DNA from: AP-15 sp963774345
GTDB taxonomy: Bacteria; Pseudomonadota; Alphaproteobacteria; ATCC43930; CGMCC-115725
DNA: 64,000 nucleotides
Assembly (NCBI GenBank): GCA_963774345.1
Contig: CAVZFB010000027.1
Location: forward strand, 296,965 to 360,964
Reading direction: 5' to 3'
Below the pieces are notes generated by a model, which saw nothing but the letters and a program-made list of their open reading frames with translations, had not been told where the DNA came from and did not search any database. Made by a program: the position numbers and the translations under genes. Shown piece by piece: positions 1 through 8,537 of this stretch (position 1 is the first letter of the stretch; each line of letters begins with the position of its first letter).

Positions 1-2
1 GG

Positions 3-335
3 GGCGGGGTGATCGCACCCGGCATCAACCTGTCGCTGCGGGCGCTTACCATGGCAGCGGCGCAGCTGCCTAGCGTGCCGATCGCCCGCACTGAAAAGGT
101 GATCGGCACCAGCACCGTCGGGTGCATGCAGTCCGGCATCTTCTGGGGCTATGTCGGGCTGGTCGAAGGGCTCGTCGCCCGCATCAAGCAGGAATTCGGC
201 GCGCCGATGAGCGTCATATCGACCGGCGGCCTTGCGCCGCTGTTCGAGGGCGTCACCGACGCTATCGAGAGAACCGATCCTGATCTGACCTTGTGGGGGT
301 TGCGCCTGATTTACCAACGAAACAACGATAAATGA
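3..335 (+). CDS. coaX: Type III pantothenate kinase, 5' partial
   Basis: This is the C-terminal part of type III pantothenate kinase, which phosphorylates pantothenate in the first step of coenzyme A synthesis in the cytosol. The reading frame is open from the window edge, so the N-terminus lies outside. The visible part has the family's glycine-rich signature GGVIAPGINLSLRAL, the GTSTVGCMQSGIFWGYVGL segment and the late STGGLAPLF motif of the actin-like ATPase fold. Its stop overlaps the next gene's start by 4 bases (ATGA), so it is translationally coupled to RNase J. This gene order is typical of Alphaproteobacteria. The identification is firm; only the 5' end is missing. Confidence 0.93.
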   Translation, partial: GGVIAPGINLSLRALTMAAAQLPSVPIARTEKVIGTSTVGCMQSGIFWGYVGLVEGLVARIKQEFGAPMSVISTGGLAPLFEGVTDAIERTDPDLTLWGLRLIYQRNNDK

Positions 336-2025
336 ACGACGTCCCCGACCGACCACCCACGCCCTCCGGCTCCGATGACCCGAACGCCCTTTTGTTTGTG
401 GCACTCGGCGGCGCCAACGAAATCGGGATGAACCTGAGCCTCTATGGCTGCGCCGGCGATTGGCTGATCCTCGACTGCGGCGTCACCTTTGGCGACGATT
501 CCCAGCCGGGGCTGGACGTGGTTATGCCCGATCCCGCGTTCATCGTCGAGCGCCGCGACCGTCTGCTCGGCATCGTCGCGACCCATGCGCATGAGGACCA
601 TATCGGCGCCATTCCCTATCTGTGGCCGCAGTTGCGCTGCCCGGTCTGGGCGACGCCGTTCACCGCCTCGTTGCTGCACGCGAAGCTCGTCGAGGTCGGG
701 CTCGCCGACAAGGTCAAAATCAATATCGTGCCGATGTCGGGTCGCTTCACGATCGGCCCGTTCGACCTCGAACTGGTCACCCTGACCCATTCGATCCCAG
801 AGCCCAACGCGGTCGTGTTGCGTACTGCAGCCGGAACCGTCCTGCACACCGGGGACTGGAAGCTCGATCCCGATCCGCTGATCGGTGAGCCTGCCGACGA
901 GGCGGCGCTGCGGCGGCTCGGCGACGAGGGCGTCCTCGCGATGATCTGCAATTCGACCAATGCGTTGCGACCCGGCAGCTCGGGATCCGAAGCCGATCTG
1001 CGCCGCTCGCTGACCGAGCTGGTCGGCCGCTATGACGCGCGCGTCGCGGTCGCCTGTTTCGCCTCGAATGTCGCGCGACTGGAAACGATCGCACATGCCG
1101 CCGCGGCCCATGGCCGCGAGGTGGCGCTGGTCGGCCGATCGCTGTGGCGGATCGACAAGGCGGCGCGCGAGAACGGGTATCTGGCCGATCTGCCATCGTT
1201 TCTGACCGAGGATGAGGCGGCCTATATTCCGCGCGACCGCATCGTGATGATCTGCACCGGAAGCCAGGGCGAGCCGCGCTGCGGCGCTGGCCCGCATCGC
1301 CCGCGACGACCATCCGAGCGTCGAGCTCGAACCCGGCGATGTCGTGATCTTTTCGTCACGGATCATTCCCGGGAACGAAAAGTCGATCGGCCGGCTGCAG
1401 AATGCGCTGGCCCGGCTCGGGATCGAGATCGTGACCGAGCTCGACCATTTCGTCCATGTTTCGGGCCATCCCGCGCGCGACGAGCTGGTGCGGATGTATC
1501 AGATGATCCGCCCGCAGATCGCGATCCCGGTTCACGGCGAGGCTCGCCATCTGATCGCCCACGCGCCATCTTGCCGGGGAATGTCAGGTGCCGCAGCCCC
1601 TGATCGTGGAAAACGGCGACATGGTGCGCCTCGTCGCGGCCGGCGCCGCGATTGTCGACGAGGTGCCGGTCGGGCGGCTCGCCAGCGACGGCAAGACCTT
1701 GCTGCCGCTCGACGGCTCCGCATTGAAGGACCGCCGCCGCATTGTGTTCAACGGGAGCGCCGTCGCTACCTTGGTGGTCGACCGCCAGGGCCGGCTCGCT
1801 GCGCCGCCGGCAATCACCGTGATCGGGCTGGTCGAGCCGGAGGCGGTTGAGGCCGTCCTCCCGTCCCTGCGCACCGCCATCGAGCGCTCGTTCGACGAAC
1901 TGCCGGCCAGCGCGCGCCGCGACGACGACGCCATCACTGAGGCGGCTAGACGGAGTTTGCGCCGCGTCCTCAACGAGCGCTTTGGCAAGCGCCCGCTGGT
2001 CGAAATCCAGGTGATGCGAATTTGA
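332..2025 (+). pseudogene. rnj: Ribonuclease J, two frameshifts
   Basis: RNase J is a metallo-beta-lactamase/beta-CASP ribonuclease with endo- and 5'-3' exonuclease activity in RNA decay and rRNA processing. The first frame starts at ATG 332 and has the zinc-binding motif THAHEDHIG, HTGDWKLDPDP and MICTGSQGEPR. An extra base near 1279 moves the continuation (ARIARDDHPSVELEPGDVV, then HVSGHPARDEL) to another frame. A second shift near 1566 moves the C-terminal domain (GECQVPQPLIVENGD to the stop at 2025) to a third frame. Added together the three pieces give a full-length protein of about 560 residues. The gene is highly conserved and sits in its normal context, so sequencing or assembly indels are as likely as true loss. 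Confidence 0.9.
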
Positions 2026-2115
2026 TCCGAAAAGTGGTGGAAAATGACGAGGGTTGTCGTCGAGTTTGGGCTGCGGACGTTCGGCCTGCAGGCGGGCTAG
2101 AAGGCGCCACTAGCT

Positions 2116-2521
2116 ATGATCGGCCGATTCAATCATGTCGCGATCGTGGTTCCGAACCTCGCCGCCGCGAGCGCCGTCTACCGCCAGTCGCTGGGCGCCC
2201 GGGTTTCCGAGCCGCAGGCGCTGCCCGCCCATGGCGTCACGGTCGTCTTTGTCGAACTCCCGAACACCAAGATCGAATTGCTCGAGCCGCTGGGCGAAGC
2301 ATCGCCGGTTCGTGGATTTCCTCGACCGGAATCCGGCCGGCGGGATGCACCATTTGTGCTACGAGGTCGACGACATCATCGCCGCGCGCGACCGGCTGTG
2401 CGCGCGGGGCGCGCGGGTGCTCGGCGACGGCGAGCCGCAGCTCGGCGCCCACGACAAGCCGGTGCTGTTCCTGCACCCGAAGGATTTCTGCGGCACCTTG
2501 ATCGAGCTCGAACAGGTATGA
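2116..2521 (+). pseudogene. mce: Methylmalonyl-CoA epimerase, frameshifted
   Basis: Methylmalonyl-CoA epimerase interconverts the (R) and (S) epimers of methylmalonyl-CoA in propionate metabolism and is a small vicinal-oxygen-chelate protein. The start at ATG 2116 gives GRFNHVAIVVPNLAAA, with the metal-ligand histidine. The frame is lost near 2303 after LGEASP. It resumes one frame over as FVDFLDRNPAGGMHHLCYEV, with the second histidine pair, and ends LFLHPKDFCGTLIELEQV, with the late glutamate ligand. The combined length of about 134 residues is normal. Its place after rnj and before a DUF1467 gene is the standard alphaproteobacterial order. One base is missing or extra; an assembly error is possible. 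Confidence 0.88.
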
Positions 2522-2548
2522 GCCCGGCTGGGCACGTGGTCTCTTGTC

Positions 2549-2785
2549 ATGACGTGGTTCACCGGCATCATCGTCTACGTCCTGGTCTGGTGGGTGACGT
2601 TGTTCGCCGTGCTGCCGTTATGGGTCACCCCGGCCGAGCCGGACGACCCGGGCTATGCCGCCGGCGCGCCGCAACGGCCGCGGCTGGCGCTGAAAGCAGT
2701 GGTCACGAGCGTGGTCGCGGCGGTCATCTGGCTCGTGATCTACATTGTCGTCCGCTCACCGTGGTTGAGCTTTCGCGGGTCGTGA
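2549..2785 (+). CDS. DUF1467 family inner-membrane protein
   Basis: This small integral membrane protein of 78 residues belongs to the DUF1467 family, whose function is unknown. Two hydrophobic helices are visible, at about residues 5-25 (TGIIVYVLVWWVTLFAVLPL) and 50-68 (VVTSVVAAVIWLVIYIVV). They are joined by a short polar loop containing PAEPDDPGYAAGAP, a typical feature of the family. It lies 28 bases after mce, and the next gene begins one base after its stop, so it is probably in the same transcript. In Alphaproteobacteria this family regularly follows mce and precedes proS; proS is absent here. Confidence 0.85.
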   Translation: MTWFTGIIVYVLVWWVTLFAVLPLWVTPAEPDDPGYAAGAPQRPRLALKAVVTSVVAAVIWLVIYIVVRSPWLSFRGS

Positions 2786-2786
2786 G

Positions 2787-3335
2787 GTGAGCGCCGCCTA
2801 TTGCCGGATGGCGCCGAGCCACCCGGTGCACGGCCCTTATCACGATAGCGAATACGGCTTTCCAGCAACTGACGAACGCGTGCTGTTCGAGCGGCTGTTG
2901 CTTGAAATCAACCAGGCCGGTCTGTCGTGGTTGACGATCCTCAACAAACGCGCGGCGTTCCGTGCCGCCTTCGCCGATTTCGAGGTCGATCGCGTCGCCG
3001 CCTTCGGGCCGACGGATATTGACCGCTTGCTCGCCGACCCAGGCATTGTGCGCAATCGGCTCAAGATTGCAGCTGCAATTGATAACGCACAGCGCATCCA
3101 GGCGCTGCGCGAATCGCACAGATCGTTCTCCGATTGGCTCGCCGCGCACCACCCGCGCTCGGTCGATGCCTGGACGCAATTGTTTCGCAAGACCTTCCGC
3201 TTCACCGGCGGACAGATCGTCGGCGAGTTCTTGCTGAGCCTCGGCTATCTCCCCGGCGCGCATGAACCAGATTGCCCCGTCTTTGTCCGCATCGCCGAGC
3301 TGTCGCCGCCTTGGGCGCGCGTCGCTGCGGGATGA
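2787..3335 (+). CDS. tag: DNA-3-methyladenine glycosylase I
   Basis: This base-excision repair enzyme removes 3-methyladenine from alkylated DNA. The 182-residue protein has the family pattern. YHDSEYGFPATDERVLFERL lies near residue 18. A helix-hairpin-helix fold region follows, with LEINQAGLSWLTILNKR, which includes the conserved tryptophan and the base-recognition residues. GIVRNRLKI and the late DCPVF segment also match; that segment holds one of the zinc-ligand positions of this family. The start is a GTG one base after the DUF1467 stop, which implies coupling. The last residues differ from the usual short tail, and the gene ends about 180 bases before the RiPP locus. No upstream gene for oxidative or alkylation response is seen. 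Confidence 0.88.
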   Translation: MSAAYCRMAPSHPVHGPYHDSEYGFPATDERVLFERLLLEINQAGLSWLTILNKRAAFRAAFADFEVDRVAAFGPTDIDRLLADPGIVRNRLKIAAAIDNAQRIQALRESHRSFSDWLAAHHPRSVDAWTQLFRKTFRFTGGQIVGEFLLSLGYLPGAHEPDCPVFVRIAELSPPWARVAAG

Positions 3336-3518
3336 AGTCCCGGTGCCGAGGGCGAAAGCCTGTTTGACCACGATGGCGGTTCTTTGCTACCGACAGATCA
3401 GCATTTGTTTGGTACGCCGTCCGACGGATCTTGATCGCACACGCGGAGCCCATGAGGGGTTCGGTATGCTCGTGCGCCTGTCGGGTTCGACATCGATAGT
3501 TGATCATGAGGTGGCTTG

Positions 3519-3857
3519 ATGTCGCCAAGGCAGAAATATCTGAGGATCCTGGCGGAAATGGCTTCGGCCGGAGCGGTCGGCGTGTCGCTGCTGCTGGGCG
3601 CGACAGACCCGGTCGCTGCAAACCAGGACCCGGTAGTCGCGCAGCCCCGGGCCGCACACCAGGCGCGGGTTTCCGAGCGGCTCGCCGCCATTCGCGAAGC
3701 CGTCTCCGACGTCGCCGCGCCGAGCATGGTCAAGGACGGACAGCAGTTCGTGTGGTGGGGCAACGGCGGCTGGCGCAATGGCGGTTGGCGCAATGGCGGC
3801 TGGCGCAATGGGGGATGGCGCAACGGCGGTTGGCGCAATTTTTGGCGCAACTGGTGA
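3519..3857 (+). CDS. Grr-type RiPP precursor 1 (Gly-Trp-Arg-Asn repeats)
   Basis: This 112-residue peptide precursor resembles the Gly-rich-repeat peptides that accompany GRRM-type radical SAM maturases. The leader (about residues 1-72) starts at ATG 3519 rather than the TTG three bases earlier. It has a signal-like hydrophobic stretch (AGAVGVSLLLGATDPVAA) followed by ARVSERLAAIREAVSD. The core, from about residue 78, is WWGN, then five copies of GGWRN, then FWRNW. Each WRN triplet fits the aromatic-X-Asn pattern in which SPASM radical SAM enzymes build three-residue cyclophanes; that modification is inferred, not seen. It lies upstream of a second precursor and the maturase on the same strand. 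Confidence 0.85.
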   Translation: MSPRQKYLRILAEMASAGAVGVSLLLGATDPVAANQDPVVAQPRAAHQARVSERLAAIREAVSDVAAPSMVKDGQQFVWWGNGGWRNGGWRNGGWRNGGWRNGGWRNFWRNW

Positions 3858-4003
3858 ACGGCCCTCTCGAGCAAGGCCCAAATTGACGGTGGTAGGCGTT
3901 TGTGGTTATAGAGGTTGCGCGTTCCTCGCGGGGCCAGACCGAGTGCGCATCCCTGAGTTGAGTTGGGCGGGCGAGGATTCGAGCGGGTGATGGGGTGACA
4001 CGG

Positions 4004-4360
4004 ATGTCGCTGCGGCAAAAATATCTGGAAATCCTGTCAGGGATCGTTCCGGCCGGGGCGGTCGGCGTTTCGCTATTGCTGGGCTCGACGGCGCCCAGTG
4101 CGGCGAGCCCGGACCCAACTATCCAGCAGCCTCGGGTATCGGACGAGGCGCGAGTCTCCGAGCGGTTGGCCGCCATCCGCGATGCGGTATCCACGGTGGG
4201 CGGAGAGGAAGCCATTAAGTGCGGCGACGGCTATCCCCGCATCGCTTGGTGGGGCAACGGGGGCTGGGGCTGGGGTCGGCCGTGGGGCGGTTGGGGCTGG
4301 CCTAATTGGAACAACTGGCGAAATTGGAACAATTGGAATAATTGGTGGCGTAATTTCTAA
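4004..4360 (+). CDS. Grr-type RiPP precursor 2 (Trp/Asn-rich core)
   Basis: This second precursor of 118 residues shares its leader with precursor 1: RQKYL near the N-terminus, PAGAVGVSLLLGST, and the segment ARVSERLAAIRDAVS are nearly identical. The core differs. It begins WWGNGGWGWGRPWGGWGW and then runs as NWRN, NWNN, NWNN and WWRNF units. The conserved leader with a divergent core is what is expected of substrates of one maturase. The start at ATG 4004 is chosen because it matches the paralogue's MSxRQKYL; a GTG nine bases earlier is possible. The maturase gene starts 37 bases after the stop. Confidence 0.85.
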   Translation: MSLRQKYLEILSGIVPAGAVGVSLLLGSTAPSAASPDPTIQQPRVSDEARVSERLAAIRDAVSTVGGEEAIKCGDGYPRIAWWGNGGWGWGRPWGGWGWPNWNNWRNWNNWNNWWRNF

Positions 4361-4397
4361 ACCGGTGGCCCCGCACGCGGCGATAGCGAGCGGCGCC

Positions 4398-5600
4398 ATG
4401 CCGACGATCGACCTGCTGGTCGTCCAACCGACCCCATTTTGCAATATCGACTGTAAATATTGCTATCTGCCGGATCGGAATTCGAAAGCGGTCGTTGCCC
4501 CCCAGACCTTGCGCAATTTGTTTTCTCAGGTTTTCGCGTCGGGCTGGGTTCAAAATTGCCTGTCGGTTGTGTGGCATGCCGGCGAGCCGATGGTGCTGCC
4601 TATTGCCTTCTACCGCGACGCGTTCGCCATGATCGAAAGTCTTAGACCGCGGGATCTGTCGGTCGTCCATTCGTTTCAGACCAATGGGACCCTGATCGAC
4701 GAAGCCTGGTGCGCGTTCTTCGCCGAAGCGAAGGTCAATTTGGGGGTCAGCATCGATGGCCCCCGGCATCTGCACGACCGGAACCGAGTGACCCGATCGG
4801 GCCGCGGCACCTTTGACCGGGCGATCGCCGGCATTCGGCTCCTGCGCAGGCGCGAGGTACCGTTCCATGTGATCTCGGTGTTGTCGTCGGCCAGCATGTC
4901 CTCGCCGCAGGAGATGTTCGATTTCTATGTCGCGGAAGGAATCGAGCAGGTCTGCTTCAACGTCGAGGAATCCGAGGGCGATCATGTATCGGAATCCTTC
5001 AGCGACAGCGGGGCCGAAGCCGCCTATTACCGGTTCCTGAGCGAGTTCTGGCGGCTTGCGGCTGCTGCTCCCGGCAAGATCACTTTTCTGCGCGAAATCG
5101 AACAGGCGCTGCAGCAGGTGATCCGGCCCAAGGAAGCCGCCTTTCGCAATCAACTGGTCGAGCCGTTCGCTATCACCAGCATGGATTGGGCCGGCAATGT
5201 ATCGACATTCTCGCCCGAGCTGCTCGGCCTGAAGAACCCGGCCTATGACGATTTCGTCTTGGGCAACATCAATCGAGACGCGCTAGTCGATCTGCCTCGT
5301 CGCCCGGTCTTTGCCCGGATGCTTGCCGATATCATGGCGGGTGTGGCCATGTGTCGCGATACCTGCGAGTATTTTTCGGTATGCGGCGGCGGGGAGCCGG
5401 TCAACAAGCTCGCCGAAAATGGTAGCTTTGCCAGCACCGAGACCACCTATTGCCGGCTGACCAAGATGCGGGCGACGGACCTCGTGCTCGATGCGCTCGA
5501 GCGGGTCCCGGCGGGCGGCTTCGCCTCCGCGACGATCGCGGGCCGGGCGATGCTGGATGAGGAACTCGGCAAGCCCCAGAGCGCTGACGTGTGCGGATGA
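4398..5600 (+). CDS. grrM: GRRM-type radical SAM/SPASM peptide maturase
   Basis: This 400-residue radical SAM enzyme is expected to modify the two upstream precursors in the cytosol. The [4Fe-4S] binding motif is CNIDCKYC at residues 15-22, directly after LLVVQPTPF, a start typical of this subfamily. A C-terminal SPASM-type cysteine set is visible at about C319, C323, C329 and C352 (CRDTCEYFSVCGGG, then TYC), which would hold auxiliary clusters. ATG 4398 was chosen because the upstream extension runs through precursor 2 in another frame. Family membership is strong. The exact chemistry, probably C-C cyclophane formation on Trp side chains, is inferred from related SPASM maturases. Confidence 0.9.
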   Translation: MPTIDLLVVQPTPFCNIDCKYCYLPDRNSKAVVAPQTLRNLFSQVFASGWVQNCLSVVWHAGEPMVLPIAFYRDAFAMIESLRPRDLSVVHSFQTNGTLIDEAWCAFFAEAKVNLGVSIDGPRHLHDRNRVTRSGRGTFDRAIAGIRLLRRREVPFHVISVLSSASMSSPQEMFDFYVAEGIEQVCFNVEESEGDHVSESFSDSGAEAAYYRFLSEFWRLAAAAPGKITFLREIEQALQQVIRPKEAAFRNQLVEPFAITSMDWAGNVSTFSPELLGLKNPAYDDFVLGNINRDALVDLPRRPVFARMLADIMAGVAMCRDTCEYFSVCGGGEPVNKLAENGSFASTETTYCRLTKMRATDLVLDALERVPAGGFASATIAGRAMLDEELGKPQSADVCG

Positions 5601-5625
5601 CCACCGTCTGATTCGGGAGGACAGG

Positions 5626-6366
5626 ATGAGAAAGACATTGCGGTGGCTGGCTGTGCTCGCCACCGGCGCGGTGCTGCTGGGGGGCCTCTCCGGGCTTGCT
5701 ATTGCCCAAGGGCCTGCACCCGGTTCATCTCCAGCCAATCCGGCACCGGGCTACGGCGGCGGTGCGCCGGACCAGGCATCGAACCCTGCCGCTCCGACTG
5801 AAACCGAGCCTGCGACCGAGCTCCCGGTACTCTACGTCACCAGCGTCGAGATTCTGCGCACCCAGATCGAACCCCAGCTCGTCATCGTCCGGGTCACCGG
5901 CTTGACCGGTTCGCAGGGCTGGAATTCGCCGGAGCTGGTGCCGACGTTTGCCGGCAAGCCTCTCGACGGCATCCTCGACCTCCAGTTCATCGCGACGATG
6001 CCGTTGCAGACCGAGGAGGCAACAGGTTTTGCGCCGATTGGCGCCGTCTTCACGTTCGAGGAGGGCCACGCATTCAAGGGTGTGCGCGTCCGCGCCTCGG
6101 AAAACACGATCGAAGTCGATCAGATCCCTGGCAGCAAAGCCGTGAAGATCACTGTCGATGGTTGCAAGGATTGCGTCGGCAAGAAATTCGCCGAGAAGGG
6201 CCAGTCCCCGCCGGGGGCGCCGGGAATCGTCCGCGAGGAGGATCTTCCCAAGGTATTGCGCTGGATGATTCCGGGCCGCGGGATCAGGGGCATCACCCAC
6301 GATCCGAACCGGCTCAACCTTATGCTGGGCGCCGACAACACGATCATCGCCGCTTATTGGGAGTAG
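5626..6366 (+). CDS. Secreted protein of the Grr locus, unknown function
   Basis: This 246-residue protein was not recognised. It has a clear signal peptide (LRWLAVLATGAVLLGGLSGLAIAQG), a Pro/Gly/Ala-rich linker to about residue 65, and then a beta-rich globular part (LPVLYVTSVEILRTQIEPQL, VRVTGLTGSQGW). A CKDC motif near residue 182 could form a disulfide or bind metal. The gene follows the maturase by 25 bases, with GGGAGGA upstream of ATG 5626. It lies on the same strand between the maturase and a transglycosylase, so a role in export, stability or display of the modified peptides is plausible but is inference from position only. Confidence 0.7.
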   Translation: MRKTLRWLAVLATGAVLLGGLSGLAIAQGPAPGSSPANPAPGYGGGAPDQASNPAAPTETEPATELPVLYVTSVEILRTQIEPQLVIVRVTGLTGSQGWNSPELVPTFAGKPLDGILDLQFIATMPLQTEEATGFAPIGAVFTFEEGHAFKGVRVRASENTIEVDQIPGSKAVKITVDGCKDCVGKKFAEKGQSPPGAPGIVREEDLPKVLRWMIPGRGIRGITHDPNRLNLMLGADNTIIAAYWE

Positions 6367-6376
6367 AGGGCGGGGA

Positions 6377-7015
6377 GTGCGGCGCCGTCCGGCATGGCCC
6401 TTTCTTGGTTGCCCGGCGGCGGGCCGCCTGCGTTCCGCTGGTGGATGGCTCGGGTTGACCGCGGTCCTCGGCCTCGCAATCGCCGGCAGTGCCGCGGCCA
6501 GTGCGGGGAGCCTAATCGCGGGAAATGCGGCGGCGGTTGATCGCGTGGCCTTCGCGGTCGATGGCGTTGAGTCGAGTCACGGCGCCGATGTGAAAATGTG
6601 GCGGCCGAACCTCGACGGCCCGCAAGGGCCAATGCAGGTATCGGCTGCCGCTGCAATGGATGTCGGTAACGGCGACCGTTTCGATCCGGGCGAAAACCGA
6701 GTGCTGGGCCGCGCATATCTTGCCCGGCTCTACCGCCGCTACGCCAATTGGGTCGATGCCGTCGCCGCCTATAATTGGGGGCCAGGCCATATGGACGCCT
6801 GGATCGGCAGTGGGCGGCCGATCGACAAATTTCCGGAAACGGTCGCGCTCTACCGGGTCCGCGTGCTGTTCGGCGGCACGCCTGGCAGCGGGTTCGCGAC
6901 ACTCGGCCACCATATTCAGCCGCGCCGGCCGCTCTCCGACCGCCTGCACCCGAGCCGCAACAGCGTCGCCGTCGAGCGGCTTTACACCGCGATCATCCGA
7001 GACAGCAGGCCCTGA
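6377..7015 (+). CDS. Lytic transglycosylase-like protein (SLT domain)
   Basis: This protein probably cleaves peptidoglycan in the periplasm. The 212-residue product has an N-terminal hydrophobic segment (LGLTAVLGLAIAGSAAASAG) and then the soluble lytic transglycosylase signature: VESSHG with the catalytic glutamate at about residue 66, GPMQVS, NRVLGRAYLARLYRRY, and VAAYNWGPG. The start is GTG 6377, ten bases after the preceding stop; a later ATG near 6394 is possible. It is the last gene of the one-strand Grr cluster. Its position suggests that it opens the cell wall for secretion of the peptides, though it could simply be an adjacent cell-wall gene. Confidence 0.8.
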   Translation: MRRRPAWPFLGCPAAGRLRSAGGWLGLTAVLGLAIAGSAAASAGSLIAGNAAAVDRVAFAVDGVESSHGADVKMWRPNLDGPQGPMQVSAAAAMDVGNGDRFDPGENRVLGRAYLARLYRRYANWVDAVAAYNWGPGHMDAWIGSGRPIDKFPETVALYRVRVLFGGTPGSGFATLGHHIQPRRPLSDRLHPSRNSVAVERLYTAIIRDSRP

Positions 7016-7044
7016 GCCACCGCCTCATGGGAAGCCCTAGTGAT

Positions 7045-7093
7045 TGGTCGGAGTGAGAGGATTTGAACCTCCGGCCCCTGCCTCCCGAAGGTA
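7045..7093 (-). other. tRNA-Pro(CGG) 3' fragment; element attachment site
   Basis: On the minus strand this is the 3' half of a proline tRNA: anticodon loop TTCGGGA (anticodon CGG), the T arm GGAGG-TTCAAAT-CCTCT, and acceptor CACTCCG-A-CCA. The 5' half is absent; the sequence to the right no longer matches a tRNA. With an integrase gene starting 167 bases away, this is best read as one attachment-site copy of an element integrated into tRNA-Pro. The intact tRNA would be at the other end. No second copy was seen in the window. Confidence 0.82.
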
Positions 7094-7259
7094 GGAATAT
7101 GTGTTTGCCGAGAGTTGATGCGTCTTGCGGGCCGTCCGAAAACTGAGGATTCATGCTATAAATCAGCTTGCAGATACTTGTTCGAGCTTGCCAGGGTTTG
7201 CGTATTCGTGGTACCTAAATGGTACCTAGGAAGAGCGCCTAGGTACCAGGGAGGGCGGC

Positions 7260-8537
7260 ATGGATCGTAAGCGGATCGGACTTCGAGAAGTGCGGGCGCT
7301 CGGCTCCGGCGGGGAAGTCTGGGATGGTGCGGTATCCGGCTTCGGGGCGCGCCGCCAGAAGGGCGAATCGGTGTCCTACGTACTGATGTACCGCACGCGG
7401 GAGGGCAGGAAGCGGCGAGTCACCATTGGCCGCCACGGATCGCCCTGGACTCCGGAAATGGCGCGCCATGAAGCGCAGCGAATACTCGGCGAAGTGGTGA
7501 AGGGTGCGGACCCGGCCGCCGAAAAGCGCAAGGCGCGTGAAGCGATGACAGTCGCCAATCTGTGCGATCAGTACCTCGCCGATGCCGAGGCCGGCCGGCT
7601 GCTGACGCGGCGCGGGCAATCGAAAAAAGCCAGCACGCTCGAAATCGACAAGGGCCGGATAGAGCGGCATATAAAGCCGCTGCTCGGCCGCTTGGCGGTT
7701 GCCGCGGTCGGCCGCGCCGATGTCGACCGTGCGATGCACGCGATCGCTGACGGCAAGACCGCCGGACGGATCAAAACCGGGCGCTACGGGTTGGCGCGCG
7801 TGAAGGGCGGCAAGGGCACCGCTACCCGCGCGATCGGGCTGCTGGGCGGGATCTTCACCTACGCAGTGCGGAAAGGGGTGCGCCCGGACAACCCGGTTCA
7901 CGGTGTCGTGCGCTATGCCGATGGCCGGCGGGAACGGCGGCTATCCGATGACGAATATGCCGCGTTCGGCGACGCGCTGAGAGAGGCTGAGGCGCAAGGG
8001 AAGATTTGGCCAGCAGCAATCGCGATGGTCCGGTTCCTCGCATTGACGGGCTGGCGCAGCGGCGAGGCGCAAGCGTTGCGCTGGTCGGAAATCGATTTTA
8101 CCCGCCGCACTGCGCGGCTCGCCGACACAAAAACCGGGCTGTCGGTTCGGCCGCTGTCGTATGCGGCGTGCGACGTGCTGCGGACGATGCCGCGCCATTC
8201 GGCTGATCGCGTGTTCCCGGCGACGCGCGGCGAGGGCCCGATGGTCGGCTTCAAGAAATTCTGGCCGAAGATCGCCAAACTGCGCGAGCTGCCGGCTGAT
8301 GTCACGCCGCACGTGCTCCGGCATTCGTTCGCCTCGCTCGCCGCCGACCTGGGCTATTCCGAGCCGACGATCGCCGCGCTCATCGGACACAAGGGGCATT
8401 CGATCACGTCGCGATACGTCCACAGCGCCGATGCGGTGTTGCTCGCCGCGGCCGACGCGGTGGCGAATAGGGTGGCCGAGCTGATGGGCGAGGCCAAGCC
8501 CGCCGCCGACGTGGTGCCGCTGCGCGCGACGCGGTAG
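7260..8537 (+). CDS. int: Phage-type tyrosine integrase
   Basis: This 425-residue tyrosine recombinase integrates and excises the element at the neighbouring tRNA-Pro site. The N-terminal part (GLREVRALGSGGEVWDGAV, GFGARRQKG) matches the arm-binding domain of P4-like integrases that target tRNA genes. A SAM-like core-binding domain follows (about 95-180). The catalytic domain holds LTGWRSGEAQAL with the first arginine, HVLRHSFAS with the HxxR pair, GHKGHS, and RYVHS with the tyrosine nucleophile. The gene points away from the attachment site and towards the replication genes. It appears intact. Confidence 0.93.
   Translation: MDRKRIGLREVRALGSGGEVWDGAVSGFGARRQKGESVSYVLMYRTREGRKRRVTIGRHGSPWTPEMARHEAQRILGEVVKGADPAAEKRKAREAMTVANLCDQYLADAEAGRLLTRRGQSKKASTLEIDKGRIERHIKPLLGRLAVAAVGRADVDRAMHAIADGKTAGRIKTGRYGLARVKGGKGTATRAIGLLGGIFTYAVRKGVRPDNPVHGVVRYADGRRERRLSDDEYAAFGDALREAEAQGKIWPAAIAMVRFLALTGWRSGEAQALRWSEIDFTRRTARLADTKTGLSVRPLSYAACDVLRTMPRHSADRVFPATRGEGPMVGFKKFWPKIAKLRELPADVTPHVLRHSFASLAADLGYSEPTIAALIGHKGHSITSRYVHSADAVLLAAADAVANRVAELMGEAKPAADVVPLRATR

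Noticed and set aside
311..1366. Long minus-strand open frame of 351 codons
   Set aside because: It is the antisense of RNase J in GC-rich DNA; the plus strand has clear metallo-beta-lactamase motifs.
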